Positions 36,753-45,774 of a stretch of 64,000 bases of DNA are shown piece after piece (within the stretch, counting starts at the first letter, position 1; each line of letters starts with the position of its first letter). Made by a program: the position numbers and the translations under genes. Source of the stretch: Cerioporus squamosus (taxonomy: Eukaryota > Basidiomycota > Agaricomycetes > Polyporales > Polyporaceae). Under the pieces are notes generated by a model that saw only the letters and a program-made list of their open reading frames with translations, was not told where the DNA came from and did not search any database. The stretch covers positions 124,001-188,000 of the forward strand of contig JABYQS010000043.1 of NCBI GenBank assembly GCA_022592435.1, in the 5' to 3' direction.

Positions 36753-39220
36753 TTGCTACGGCTGAACGAAGACGTCCTCTGCAAGATTTTCAAACTACTG
36801 CTACGCACAGGAGGGTTGAAAGAATTATCGCAGACCTCGCGTGAAGTCCGAGCGGCCTGCATGCCAATCCTCTTCCGCCGATGCTTTCGAGCCATGCTAG
36901 TTCGTCTCCCAGAACCGCAAGACTTCTTGCCATACTCTTAATGGCCTCACGTCCAGTTTGTTTCCGCTCTCTTCGTAGTGTCATCTTGCATTTGCGATGA
37001 TGCTCATGTCCTGACACAGATTTCTGGTGATCCGGGACGATTGTTTCGAAAAGGTCGCCGGAAATACTTACGTTGCAAGACACGGACAACTGCTTGCTTT
37101 GCGGTGCCCTCGCTGGGCCGCTTGTCGAACAGTGGCTTCCAGGGATGCCACGGCTCCGTTCTATCACGCTCTATCATCGTGACGAAGAGCCGCACGGATT
37201 GTCATGGCCAGCACTCTCTGCAGTGCTATCGCTCCCGGTCATTCGCGAGTTCAAGCTTGATCGGCTCCACTTTTGCCCAGCCCTACGTCCTAGTGATGAA
37301 CTTCACATCGACTCCCCTGGCCAACTCACATCGTTTGAGTACCTCCTCCGCAAGCCAGCTGAGACGTACGAAACGGAGCCACGGATGTCCATCAAGCCCA
37401 ACTACAGCGATGAGAGGAGAGCGTTGAGTACGGCTCTCGGAGCGCTTCACGAAAACCTCGAGATGCTGTCTCTACCTACCGAGTTGGTGTCTATGCACAT
37501 TTTCTCTCAACACCCTTGGCCCCGCTTGCGGCGTCTGACCTTACGAGGAAGGCCATCCGATGATCTGATATCGTCCCTTCTCTCCAGTATTGCTCACATT
37601 CCAGCCTTACGATCCCTCGTCATCAAGTTCTCGTCGGCAGGAAGTATGCGCCCGGGGGTACTTTGGCGAGGTGACGTCGTTACCGCCTTCCCCTGTCCGG
37701 CGTTGGAGGAGCTTGTTGTCACGTCTCCGGATCCCGCCGATCAGCTCTTCGACCATCTCCCTATGAGCTTGCGCACCCTCTCCCTGTGCTGTTGGCGTCA
37801 CTTGTATTATGAATTCCTCACCCCGTATCGACCCTGGGTTCCCAGCAATGGGCCGCGGTTCTCCCTCCTCCTCAGCTCGACAGAGATGCACGGAACCCTG
37901 TGCCGGTCGCGGACACCTGCCCTCGTACAGTTGACGCTCGAGTATCGCGCCGACAATGAAGACGACGAACTCCTTCACTATATTGCCAAGGCTTACCCGC
38001 GACTCGCCTATCTCAAGCTGATACGATATAGGCCTCCTCGCGTGGATGATGTTCCCGTGGTAAGAGCTCATCAGGTATTGCGATGGCGCGATTGCTTGTA
38101 ACGGGCGGGTCACGGAGTGACCGCGTTACAGGTTTCCGAGACACCAAGACCGGCTTAGTCACCCGTGAGGTTGAGGAAAGTGTAATAACAAAGGATAAAT
38201 GGGACGGATACAGTGTTCCCCCGCTCCTTGAGACACGGATTTTCAGCCACCGATAATGAGGCTGCAGTGACGTTCTATCCACTGACGACAATTTGGGAGC
38301 ATTTATTAGGTACTGAAGTACTGCCAGAATATTTTCTGCATGGTTATGTCAAGAAGTGAGTGCGAAAGAGACAGAACAGTAAAGGTACAGAGAAAAGGTG
38401 TCCCCCACTCCTTGAGACAGCCATAATTGCCTTACCGGGTTGATATGTCAGCGTTCTCATGCGCCAGGATTCTCAGTGCTACTGCTTCTATGTCGTCCTC
38501 GAATGACCGGCATTTCGGTTTTGAGACAGACAGTATCTGCCATCCCAGCAACAATCTGAAATCATGTTATACCATCGGGAAATAACTCCTAGATCCTTTC
38601 GGATGGGAAAACTGCGAGCATCCTATGAAAAGCAGCCGACACAACTGGGAAAGTCAGTTCATGACATACAATCACAGAATAGCTCAACATTTGCACCACC
38701 TCACACCGCCGGAACACTGTATCAGGAGGTTTAATCGTGACACTGACTTATCGCGCATATTTCCGCGATTTTAAAGGCAATATTACGACCGGCAGAGGTG
38801 TCTGTCTCAAGGACCGGGGGTGTCTCAAGGAGCGGGGGAACACTGTAGTCCAACGGTTGCGCGTGGTGCAATTCCCGCGCGTTCCATTTTCCCCTGGTTG
38901 TTACATTGCTGATGAATAGCTAGGAACGCATCGCACGAGCGTTAAGCCCGCTTGCTCATCTTACCGAGCTGAAGATACACCTTGACCTCCCGGAGATGCC
39001 CCTTCCGGGGGTCATCATGATGCACGGCGCAGGCGGAGGGTACTCTGCTGCGGCCATGGAGCAATTCCGCCCTATTGTGAACAAAACGGTTGCGTTATTC
39101 GCGCGCGAGTTGGGTTCGTCCGTAAGGTCTTTGTCTATGTTCATTCCGACCGCGCATCGCTCGAACTGGGCGCGTTACCGAGTGGTTCATGGGGAAGCGC
39201 TGCAGGCTGAGGAAGACTAG
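36753..39220 (+). CDS. F-box/LRR-family gene with a transposon in its last intron
   Basis: An F-box is visible at 36753-36890: LNEDVLCKIFKLLLRTGG, then SQTSREVRAACMP. After one or more introns the LRR-like body runs from about 37050 to 38059 (LRSITLYHR, LEMLSLPTE, LRRLTLRGR, LRSLVIKF, LRTLSLCC, LVQLTLEYR). The final exon is 38924-39220, starting ERIARALSPLAHL, which matches the position and sequence of the last exon of the 18.7-kb paralogue. The intervening intron (38060-38923; GTAAGA...TAG) is 864 nt because it contains a 635-bp inverted-repeat element. Phase is 0 on both sides, so the gene can still be intact if the intron is removed. The role is inferred as an SCF substrate adaptor. Exon borders between 36890 and 37050 are uncertain. 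Confidence 0.65.
38211..38845. mobile_element. MITE, TA target site, perfect 26-bp terminal inverted repeats
   Basis: Left end 38211-38236 (begins CAGTGTTCCCCC) is the exact reverse complement of 38820-38845 (ends GGGGGAACACTG). The element is flanked by TA at 38209-38210 and 38846-38847. TA duplication and CAGT-type ends point to the Tc1/mariner (pogo-like) superfamily, mobilised in trans. The 635-bp interior has no coding frame. Subterminal copies of the end motif lie at about 38396-38422 and 38795-38819. Perfect ends suggest recent activity. Confidence 0.85.
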
Positions 39221-40011
39221 TAGGGTGGAGTAAGTACTAGGGCGTACTTACTTATGTTGTAAGGACTAGTGTTGCTGTGTCGAAAGACTGGTTGATGTAT
39301 GATGAATTTACAACGAGAGGAGGAGGATTTGGTACTCAGTCACAGTGCACTCGATCGAGTGCGGCGGACATACTTAGTAGGGCAGGCCAGTAGCGGTGGT
39401 TGCGGGCGTGCGCTTAGCAGCACTGCTTCATATAGCGCCAATTATCTGAACCTGGTTGATCTTGGCCTCGGCTCAACGTTCTACGTCGACCTCACCCACT
39501 GCCCGAGTCTGCGCCACAGGAAACCTCAGGAACTCCGGACAGACGCGTCATTGTCACATTGCACGAGTCATCTAGATTTGCTGGTGAAAGCTCTTTGTCC
39601 GAGTCCAAGCGAGTCATCAATTGATCTCTTCAAATCGCAGGTGGGACACGCTATAGCATCGACCACACGCCGAATCCCCTGGATCTGTATCCCGGTCCTC
39701 CTGGTTCCTATTTACTAGGTATTTGTTTATCTTCTGTGCTTGCTTTCTTCTGCATCGCTCTAAGCTCAGCAGCTGCCCACTAGAACCCGGGCCCAAACTC
39801 CGAGCCAGTGTCTCCATAGGACGGTGGACCACCAGCCACAGCCAAAACATCAGTAGCATTGTCTCCGGCATTCGGTAAGCTGACTCGATTTATAAATTGC
39901 GCTTTGATGCTGATGATCCGTTTCGTTTGGCTCGGGCCGCGGCTACTACCGTTTCCAGAGCGCTTCCGCACCGACCATTGTTCTCCGCAACCACCTACCT
40001 GCAAGTATAAA
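39221..40011. other. Intergenic, no gene seen
   Basis: The first part (about 39240-39330) resembles sequence downstream of the F-box-family fragment at 56 kb (minus strand, 56000-56160), showing that the duplication included 3' flanking DNA. The rest is unremarkable. Confidence 0.4.
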
Positions 40012-42799
40012 ATGTCCTTCTCAAGCTCTTCTCTACGCAGCTCTGTCTGCTCTAGCTCAGGTATGGCAGAGTCACAGGCCACTCCTCACAAGCAGAAGGG
40101 TCCCAAGGATGCTAACGGGAAGAAAGATGTTCACAGCACCGATGCCTCCGTGCAGAGTGGTTGGGCCTCAGAGCTCGATGGCAGAATACTCCTCTCCAAC
40201 CTTGCGATAGACGACTACCTCGACCAGCTTGTCCCGTGCTCGACTTCGTACGAATCGGCCAATCTTACCGTCGACGAGAACGCGTTCTCCGAGTACGAAC
40301 CTGGAGATGGTTTAGAGGTTCAATGCACTCCGCATGTGGTGCGTCGTATCTTCCTTTCACCCCCACTACTCTTCTCATTCTATCTGCCCCAGCGCAATGG
40401 CCTTGCCAATATTGTCGCAGACTTCGACGACGACGTCCGACTCTCCTTTTGGGACTCGCACAACGGCGACTTCCGCTTTCCCCTCAGCCCCTTCGCCTCA
40501 AACCACGCCAACTCATCCCCGGATATCTCGGTATCGTTTCCTGGTGCTCCCGAAGACGTGACGGCTAAGACCAGCCGATGGGAGGTGATCTCCATGTGCA
40601 TCGAGGCGAAGGACACGGAGAAAGGGGACCCCTTCCCGCTTCACAAATCCGGCGCGTCCAACATGAAAACCATCATTCAGCTCGCTCGGAACGCACGGAC
40701 TCTGATGCTCGTTCATGGCTTCCTATATTCGATTGTCCTCGGCATCTACGGCGATATCGTCCGGATCGCTCGATTCGACCGCACGGTCTGTATCGTCAGC
40801 CGTCCCTTCAACCTGCGCCAGAACCTCCGTCTCCTCCAACGCTTCTTCTGGCACTACACCCATCCAATGGTAGGCTCGCCTGTGGTTGGGTGCGACCCGA
40901 CCATTCGGCCTTTGACCACGCATGAGAATACTTGGCTGCTGAGACACCTCTCGCGCGCCCGTGTCAAGCGTACGGACATGGACATCTTCATGACGCGGCG
41001 GGTGGAGGTGCATGATGACCAAGACGGCACTGTGATCCCCTATTTCGTCTACCAAGTGGTCGACGTCAACCCACGGCTCATGTCGCGGTCGACCATGGTA
41101 TGGCGGGCCATCAAGGACACCTCTTCAGAAGACAAACGCGCCAGGAACGCGGTCAAGTCGTGCATTGTGAAGGATTCTTGGCGACAACTTGTCCGTCGAC
41201 CTGAAGCCGCATTCTATCGTCGCATAGCAAGCACGATCTCGGACGAGGACCGATGGGGTCTTCCAAAGATGTTGGCTGGCGGAGATATCGGGCAGATGGA
41301 GTTCCGGGCGTGGGAGCTGTGCTCTCCCAACGCCGTCGAATTCGCCGACGAGCGCAACCTCAGGCTGCCTGCAGCCGACAGAGTCATGCCAGCCTCCGCC
41401 TCCTCCGCTTCCACTGGACCTCCGGCTGCGACTGGTGCCGGGCCCTCCAATTCGTCCACGACTTCTTCATCTGCCGAGGCGCCCTCCCCGGTTGCATCGA
41501 CATACTGCTATCCGTCCTCGTGCCCGCTTCCTTGGCCCCAACATCAAACGGTCACCTGGTCCATCAACATGACTTCGGAGTACGCTCACCGCGAGCGTAG
41601 CCACATGCGCTTCGTCATCGAAGACGTCGGTAGACCGCTGACCGAGTTCCGGGACACCAGGGAGCTTGTGACCGCAATGAGGGATGCGCTCAAAGGTATG
41701 TTGACTGTCCTTCCTCCTCAATGACTGGTGCGGCAACTAACACTTGTACAGGTCATGAGCTCGCCTACAAGAAGGCAGGTATTCTCCACCGAGATATAAG
41801 CTTGGGCAACGTCCTCATTGTTGATGAGCCGACTCCGGAGGGACCTGTCGGATTCCTACATGACTTCGACTATAGCTCCATGACTGATGTCGCTCCCGGC
41901 CACGAACCCGCGCCTTCCTCAAGCAGTGCCTCCAGCAACTTCGTCAAACCGGAGCTGAAGGAGCGAACCGTGAGTTGGAGTTTGAAACATCTGCACTCAC
42001 AGCTACTAACTCAGCTTGACCAGGGCACGCGATACTTCATGGCCTGCGAGATCATGCGGACCGGTCAAGCGGTGTCACAGTCGTGCATCGCGTCCACCAC
42101 GACCTGGAATCGTTCTACTGGGTCATCCTCTGGGTCGTCTTGCGACACACCCAACACAACCTAGGTCAGGCGATGTCGGAACAGATCTTCGAGTATGGTG
42201 ATTTCAAGGCCGCTATCAAGAAGAAGACTGCCTGGCTTCGGGGCGGCTTTTGGGATGAGGACGACGACCTCATCATCGAGGACAATGTTCCCCTTACCGA
42301 GCTGATGCGACACTTCAAGACAATGGTCACGAACATGTGTGTTTCTCGCTACCAGAAGAACCTCCTGACGCACGAGGCTGTCATCCACCTCTTCGACGAC
42401 GCTCTGGCTAAGCCCGGGTGGCCAGCAGGAGACCGCGTCAAGTGCACCCTCTTGGATCCTCGTTCCAAGCAGGAAGATGCTGACGGCCTTTATAAGGCAC
42501 CCGAGATCCGCAGGATGGCTGTCAGCGACTGTTCTGTGTTGCAGAAGCGTTCTGGAACGATCGCCGGGCTTGATGTTCCCCAGTCGATTCCCGAGGAGGG
42601 CACCGGGGCCGAGGCCGGACCTTCCACTGTGCCGGAGAAGCAGCCGTCTAGCAAGAGACTCAAGTCTGATTCACAAGCGGCGGCCATGGGTTCTCCTCCG
42701 TCTCCCCACTCCCTTCTTCTAGTAATTCCGCCTGTGGAGCCTGCCGTCGCTCGTGGCTCAAAGGGTTTGCCGAAGAAGGGGCGCGGCAGGCGGTCATGA
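40012..42799 (+). CDS. FunK1-type protein kinase, one frameshift in the C-lobe
   Basis: Exons 40012-40338, 40393-41695, 41752-41969 and 42024-42799, about 870 residues. It has the FunK1 architecture. An N-terminal region contains blocks such as RNARTLMLVHGF, IYGDIVRIARFD and LRLLQRFFWHY; then VIEDVGRPLTEF; then the catalytic loop HRDISLGN (HRD-x4-N) and metal-binding DFD (HDFDYSS); then FMACEIM and HHDLESFYWVILW in the C-lobe. The tail is disordered with a basic end. In exon 4 the frame must change between FMACEIMRTGQAV (about 42065) and HRVHHDLES (42086). The exon lengths sum to 2 mod 3, as expected for a real lesion or a sequencing error. FunK1 kinases are expanded in mushroom-forming fungi; substrates are unknown. 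A TATAAAA motif overlaps the first ATG, so the true start may be Met 40063. Confidence 0.75.
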
Positions 42800-43202
42800 T
42801 TCATATACAGTTCTCCATGTACTTCCAGCCTCGTTACCTGGACTCCGCTCTTGCCTTGCTGACGTCTCTTGCACATCTATGTGTATGTGAATGTCTATAC
42901 ATTACTCGCTCGGACTTGGAATATACAGTGCCAGTGTCGACCCTCACGATGCACTCCAAGCCTGTTTGATTTCTGAGGCATAAGATTGGTCACTTCAGAT
43001 ATACCTCAGTTACATACTGAGCTATGTTCGTGCTGCACGAACATACAGGCGGGAAAAAGATCTTCACGACTCGCCGGGGCTTCGCGTTACTAGGTGGTCG
43101 AGCTGTCTCCGAATCGCCGCCACACCTCGTTATCCTCAGTGCTACCGCCGTGCCATCCCAGGACTTCGCGCGGTAAACGGCAACAAGTCCGAGTCGCAAA
43201 CG
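42800..43202. other. Intergenic, no gene seen
   Basis: Sequence between the kinase and the exon interrupted by the retrotransposon. No splice-consistent frame was found. Confidence 0.35.
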
Positions 43203-43491
43203 TTGGCACTGTCACGCTGCTCGCGGACCTCAGTGTCCCCACCGCCTGGCCGCTGCCGGTGGCAAAGGAATCCAGCCTCCCCGTGTCCGTGTCCTGTACG
43301 GCTATGGGTTCGCAATTCGAGTCTTTCGCGAGCTCGTTGTGCACCCCACCGTCATACTCAATCGGCGCTCTGCCAGCGGCGTGCGACGCCGGCGGGTGTG
43401 AGGGAGGCGAACGAGCCGAAGCTGCAACCATACTCACCTGCAAGAACCGCGGCATTTACGTCCGAGTCCGTCGGCGACTCGGGAGTTGGTC
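43203..43491 (+). pseudogene. Host exon, left half, interrupted by retrotransposon
   Basis: The plus-strand frame reads ...REANEPKLQPYSPARTAAF and continues to ESVGDSGV at the insertion point. Joining it to the right flank after removing the element and one copy of the TGGTC duplication keeps the frame open (see 51583-51748). A second plus frame (43094-43440) also looks coding, so the exon start is uncertain. The family is not recognised. Confidence 0.45.
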
Positions 43492-44219
43492 TGTTACATC
43501 CCGTGCTCCAAGACACCCAACTCCGGACTCAACTCCGACCGGACTCCGGTTCGTCCGTTGACTCATACTTACTTCCTCATCCTTTCGTTGTGACTCATCC
43601 TTACTACGATACTTACCCCTTACTATCCGCTCCCCTCGGACTCCGATCACCTCCGCAGTCCCGATAGTATTACCCGTTTGTATCCGCACTTGTATCCACT
43701 TGTATCCGCACTTGCCTCCATTTCCTATTGGCTACTTACTTGCTTCCGCCTTGGCACCGGACTCCGACTCCTGTCTCTACTTTTAGCTTACCCCTTTCGG
43801 ACCTCCGGACTTTAGTATTTAAGTCTGCTTGTATTCTCCCTTAGACCTCAGTTCTGATATCTCGTTTACTTCCCTCTTATCCTTCTCGGTATCAACAACT
43901 CAATCTATTGCCTTCTCTTCTGAAACCCGTCCGCACCTCCGTCCGGACTTCCGACCTCCGACCTCCGACCTCCGACCTCCGTCTTCCGACTCTGGTCATT
44001 CGGCTTCTGACTCTCTGGTTCCCTCTCTGCTTGACTTCCTCCATCGTTGCTTACTCCGGTATAAACTCCGGAGTTCTGTTCCTTTGCAAATAGAAGACAC
44101 CTTGCGTCTCCTCAGGGCGTTGGTCAATAACTTCGCCGAAGTCTTCACCTCCGCGCTGCCTTCGGACTTCGGACTTCGGACTTCCTTCCGGAGTTGACTT
44201 GGCACGCACAGTCTTAACA
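43492..44219 (+). repeat. 5' LTR (728 bp)
   Basis: Begins TGTTACATCCCG and ends CAGTCTTAACA, so it has TGTTA...TAACA short inverted ends. It contains the core promoter TATTTAA at 43816-43822 and a tandem GACCTCC heptamer array (43950-43980). The array has one more copy than the 3' LTR, which explains most of the length difference. Confidence 0.93.
43816..43822 (+). promoter_or_regulatory. LTR core promoter (TATA-like)
   Basis: TATTTAA 34 bp upstream of the 11-nt motif AGTTCTGATAT (43850-43860). The predicted transcription start therefore coincides with the motif needed for self-priming. The same pair is present in the 3' LTR. Confidence 0.6.
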
Positions 44220-44221
44220 GT

Positions 44222-44232
44222 ATATCAGAACT
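44222..44232 (+). other. Probable self-priming primer binding site
   Basis: ATATCAGAACT, 2 nt after the LTR, is the exact complement of AGTTCTGATAT at 43850-43860, the predicted 5' end of the transcript. There is no TGG-initiated tRNA binding site anywhere in the 29-nt leader. In Tf1-type elements the first 11 nt of the mRNA anneal to such a site and prime reverse transcription after RNase H cleavage. Complementarity is seen; use as a primer is inferred. Confidence 0.7.
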
Positions 44233-44248
44233 CCACTGAGGATTCGCT

Positions 44249-45736
44249 ATGCACGACGAGGATTCCTCCTTCCTAGGATTCACCGCTCGTCGTGGAGGCG
44301 CGCTTTCGGCCCCTCCGGAGACTCCAACTCGTCGCGGAGTAGCTTCTTTCCAACTCGGAGACATTGCATCTTCGACTGAGTCTACCCGCGCCGCATCTCC
44401 GGAACAGCCTCCGGCCTCCATGGTATCTCCGTCCAACCCTTTCGCTTCCTCCTCACGCCTCTACCGGACCCCGTCCCAAGGGTTGTCGGCCTCGACCTCC
44501 GGGCCTGCTCCGGCTCGGACACAGTCGACCTCGGTTACCGGACCTCCCCAACCCGCCGTCCGGACCACCGCTCAGTCAACTCAGACTGCAGCTCAGCCGC
44601 CTCAAGGCCCGTCTCAGGCCGCTACCCAGCACGGAACCTCCGGTCCCACCCAGGCAAACTCCGGAGCCACAGCTCAGGCTCAGGCTCCGACTACACAGTC
44701 AGCCAGCCAAAGCCAAACAAACCCGGACTTAGCTGCCGCTCTAGTTATGCTCGCTCAAACCCTCCAGAACCCGGCTCCGGCTAGCTCCTCCGCCAAGTCG
44801 GCCTCCTATGAGCGTAACAACGTCCGGGATCCGGATCCGTTCGACGGAGCGGACACCACCAAACTCCGTTCCTTCTTCGCCCAGTTAGAGCTCGTCTTCA
44901 AGGCTCGACCTCGGACATTCGACACGGACGAGAAGAAGGTCACCTACGCGATATCACACCTTAAAGGCATCGCTCTCGCATGGTTCGAACCCTTCCTTCT
45001 AGAATCTCCGACCGGCAACCCACCGGTGTTCATGTCGGACTACGAGGTCTTCCAAGACGAACTCCGGGCGAACTTCGGACCTTATGATGTCGTCGGCACC
45101 GCCGAACACGAGCTCGAGAACCTCTCTATGTCCGATAACCAACGCGTAGCTCGATACATCACCCAGTTCAACCGGCTCGCCACTCAAGTCGAGTGGGGCC
45201 CCGGAGCTCTTCGTTACCAGTTCTACAAGGGACTTCCGGCTCGTCTCAAAGACCGTATCTCCGAGATCGGCAAGCCGAAGGACCTGAACAAACTCCGAGA
45301 GCTCGCTCAGTCCATCGACGCTCGCTACTGGGAACGCAAGACCGAGCAGAATCGCGAGACTCGGACTTCGTCCTCGAGCAACAAGATCTCCGGGTCGTCT
45401 AAGTCTCCGACATCATCATCTTCCTTTCCGACGTCTGGGCACTCCTCCTCGTCTTCGAAACCCTCCACTCCGAAGAACCCTCCGAAGCCGACTCCGAAGA
45501 CTCCGCCGAAGACTCCGAAGCCCTACGCCGATAAGCTGGGCAAGGACGGCAAGTTAACTCAGGAAGAACGTCAGCGTCGCTTCGCCAACAATCTGTGCCT
45601 TTTCTGTGGTGGCGCCGGACATACCGCGGACGCCTGTCCCAAGAAGTCCGTCGCTGCTAAAGGCCGCGCTGCTCAGGTCGCGGAGGCTCCCGTTGCTCCG
45701 GAAAATCCTCCGGTCCCTGCGGAGCCAAAAAACTAG
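44249..45736 (+). CDS. gag: Gag polyprotein
   Basis: 495 residues from ATG 44249, 29 nt after the LTR. The N-terminal third is Pro/Ser/Thr/Gln-rich and disordered. Residues about 195-370 form the retrotransposon capsid-like domain (DPDPFDGADTTKLRSFF, KVTYAISHLKGIALAWFEPF, YITQFNRLATQ). The region after it is Ser/Lys/Pro-rich. A single CCHC knuckle (CLFCGGAGHTADAC) lies near the C-terminus. The frame ends with the slippery sequence directly before TAG. It packages the element RNA in cytoplasmic particles. Confidence 0.92.
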   Translation: MHDEDSSFLGFTARRGGALSAPPETPTRRGVASFQLGDIASSTESTRAASPEQPPASMVSPSNPFASSSRLYRTPSQGLSASTSGPAPARTQSTSVTGPPQPAVRTTAQSTQTAAQPPQGPSQAATQHGTSGPTQANSGATAQAQAPTTQSASQSQTNPDLAAALVMLAQTLQNPAPASSSAKSASYERNNVRDPDPFDGADTTKLRSFFAQLELVFKARPRTFDTDEKKVTYAISHLKGIALAWFEPFLLESPTGNPPVFMSDYEVFQDELRANFGPYDVVGTAEHELENLSMSDNQRVARYITQFNRLATQVEWGPGALRYQFYKGLPARLKDRISEIGKPKDLNKLRELAQSIDARYWERKTEQNRETRTSSSSNKISGSSKSPTSSSSFPTSGHSSSSSKPSTPKNPPKPTPKTPPKTPKPYADKLGKDGKLTQEERQRRFANNLCLFCGGAGHTADACPKKSVAAKGRAAQVAEAPVAPENPPVPAEPKN

Positions 45737-45774
45737 GCTGCGATCCTCCGCAATCCGCGTGCGGTGTAGATCGC
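45727..45774 (+). promoter_or_regulatory. -1 programmed ribosomal frameshift signal at the gag-pol junction
   Basis: Slippery heptamer A AAA AAC (45727-45733) in the gag frame (CCA AAA AAC TAG). A 6-nt spacer TAGGCT is followed by a two-part stem-loop: GCGATC (45740-45745) pairs with GATCGC (45769-45774), and CCGCA (45748-45752) pairs with TGCGG (45760-45764). The -1 frame is open from the heptamer into pol, which has no ATG of its own at this point. Heptamer class, spacer length and structure all match known -1 sites. Confidence 0.8.

Noticed and set aside
42068..42084. 17-nt GT...AG segment in the FunK1 gene as a functional mini-intron
   Set aside because: Far below the 44-60 nt introns seen throughout the window, and its removal leaves the conserved block two codons shorter than in the paralogue; a frameshift or small insertion is more likely.
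43945..43990. Short tandem repeats in the LTR as a CRISPR-like array
   Set aside because: The repeats are 7-bp GACCTCC units without spacers, in a eukaryotic LTR.
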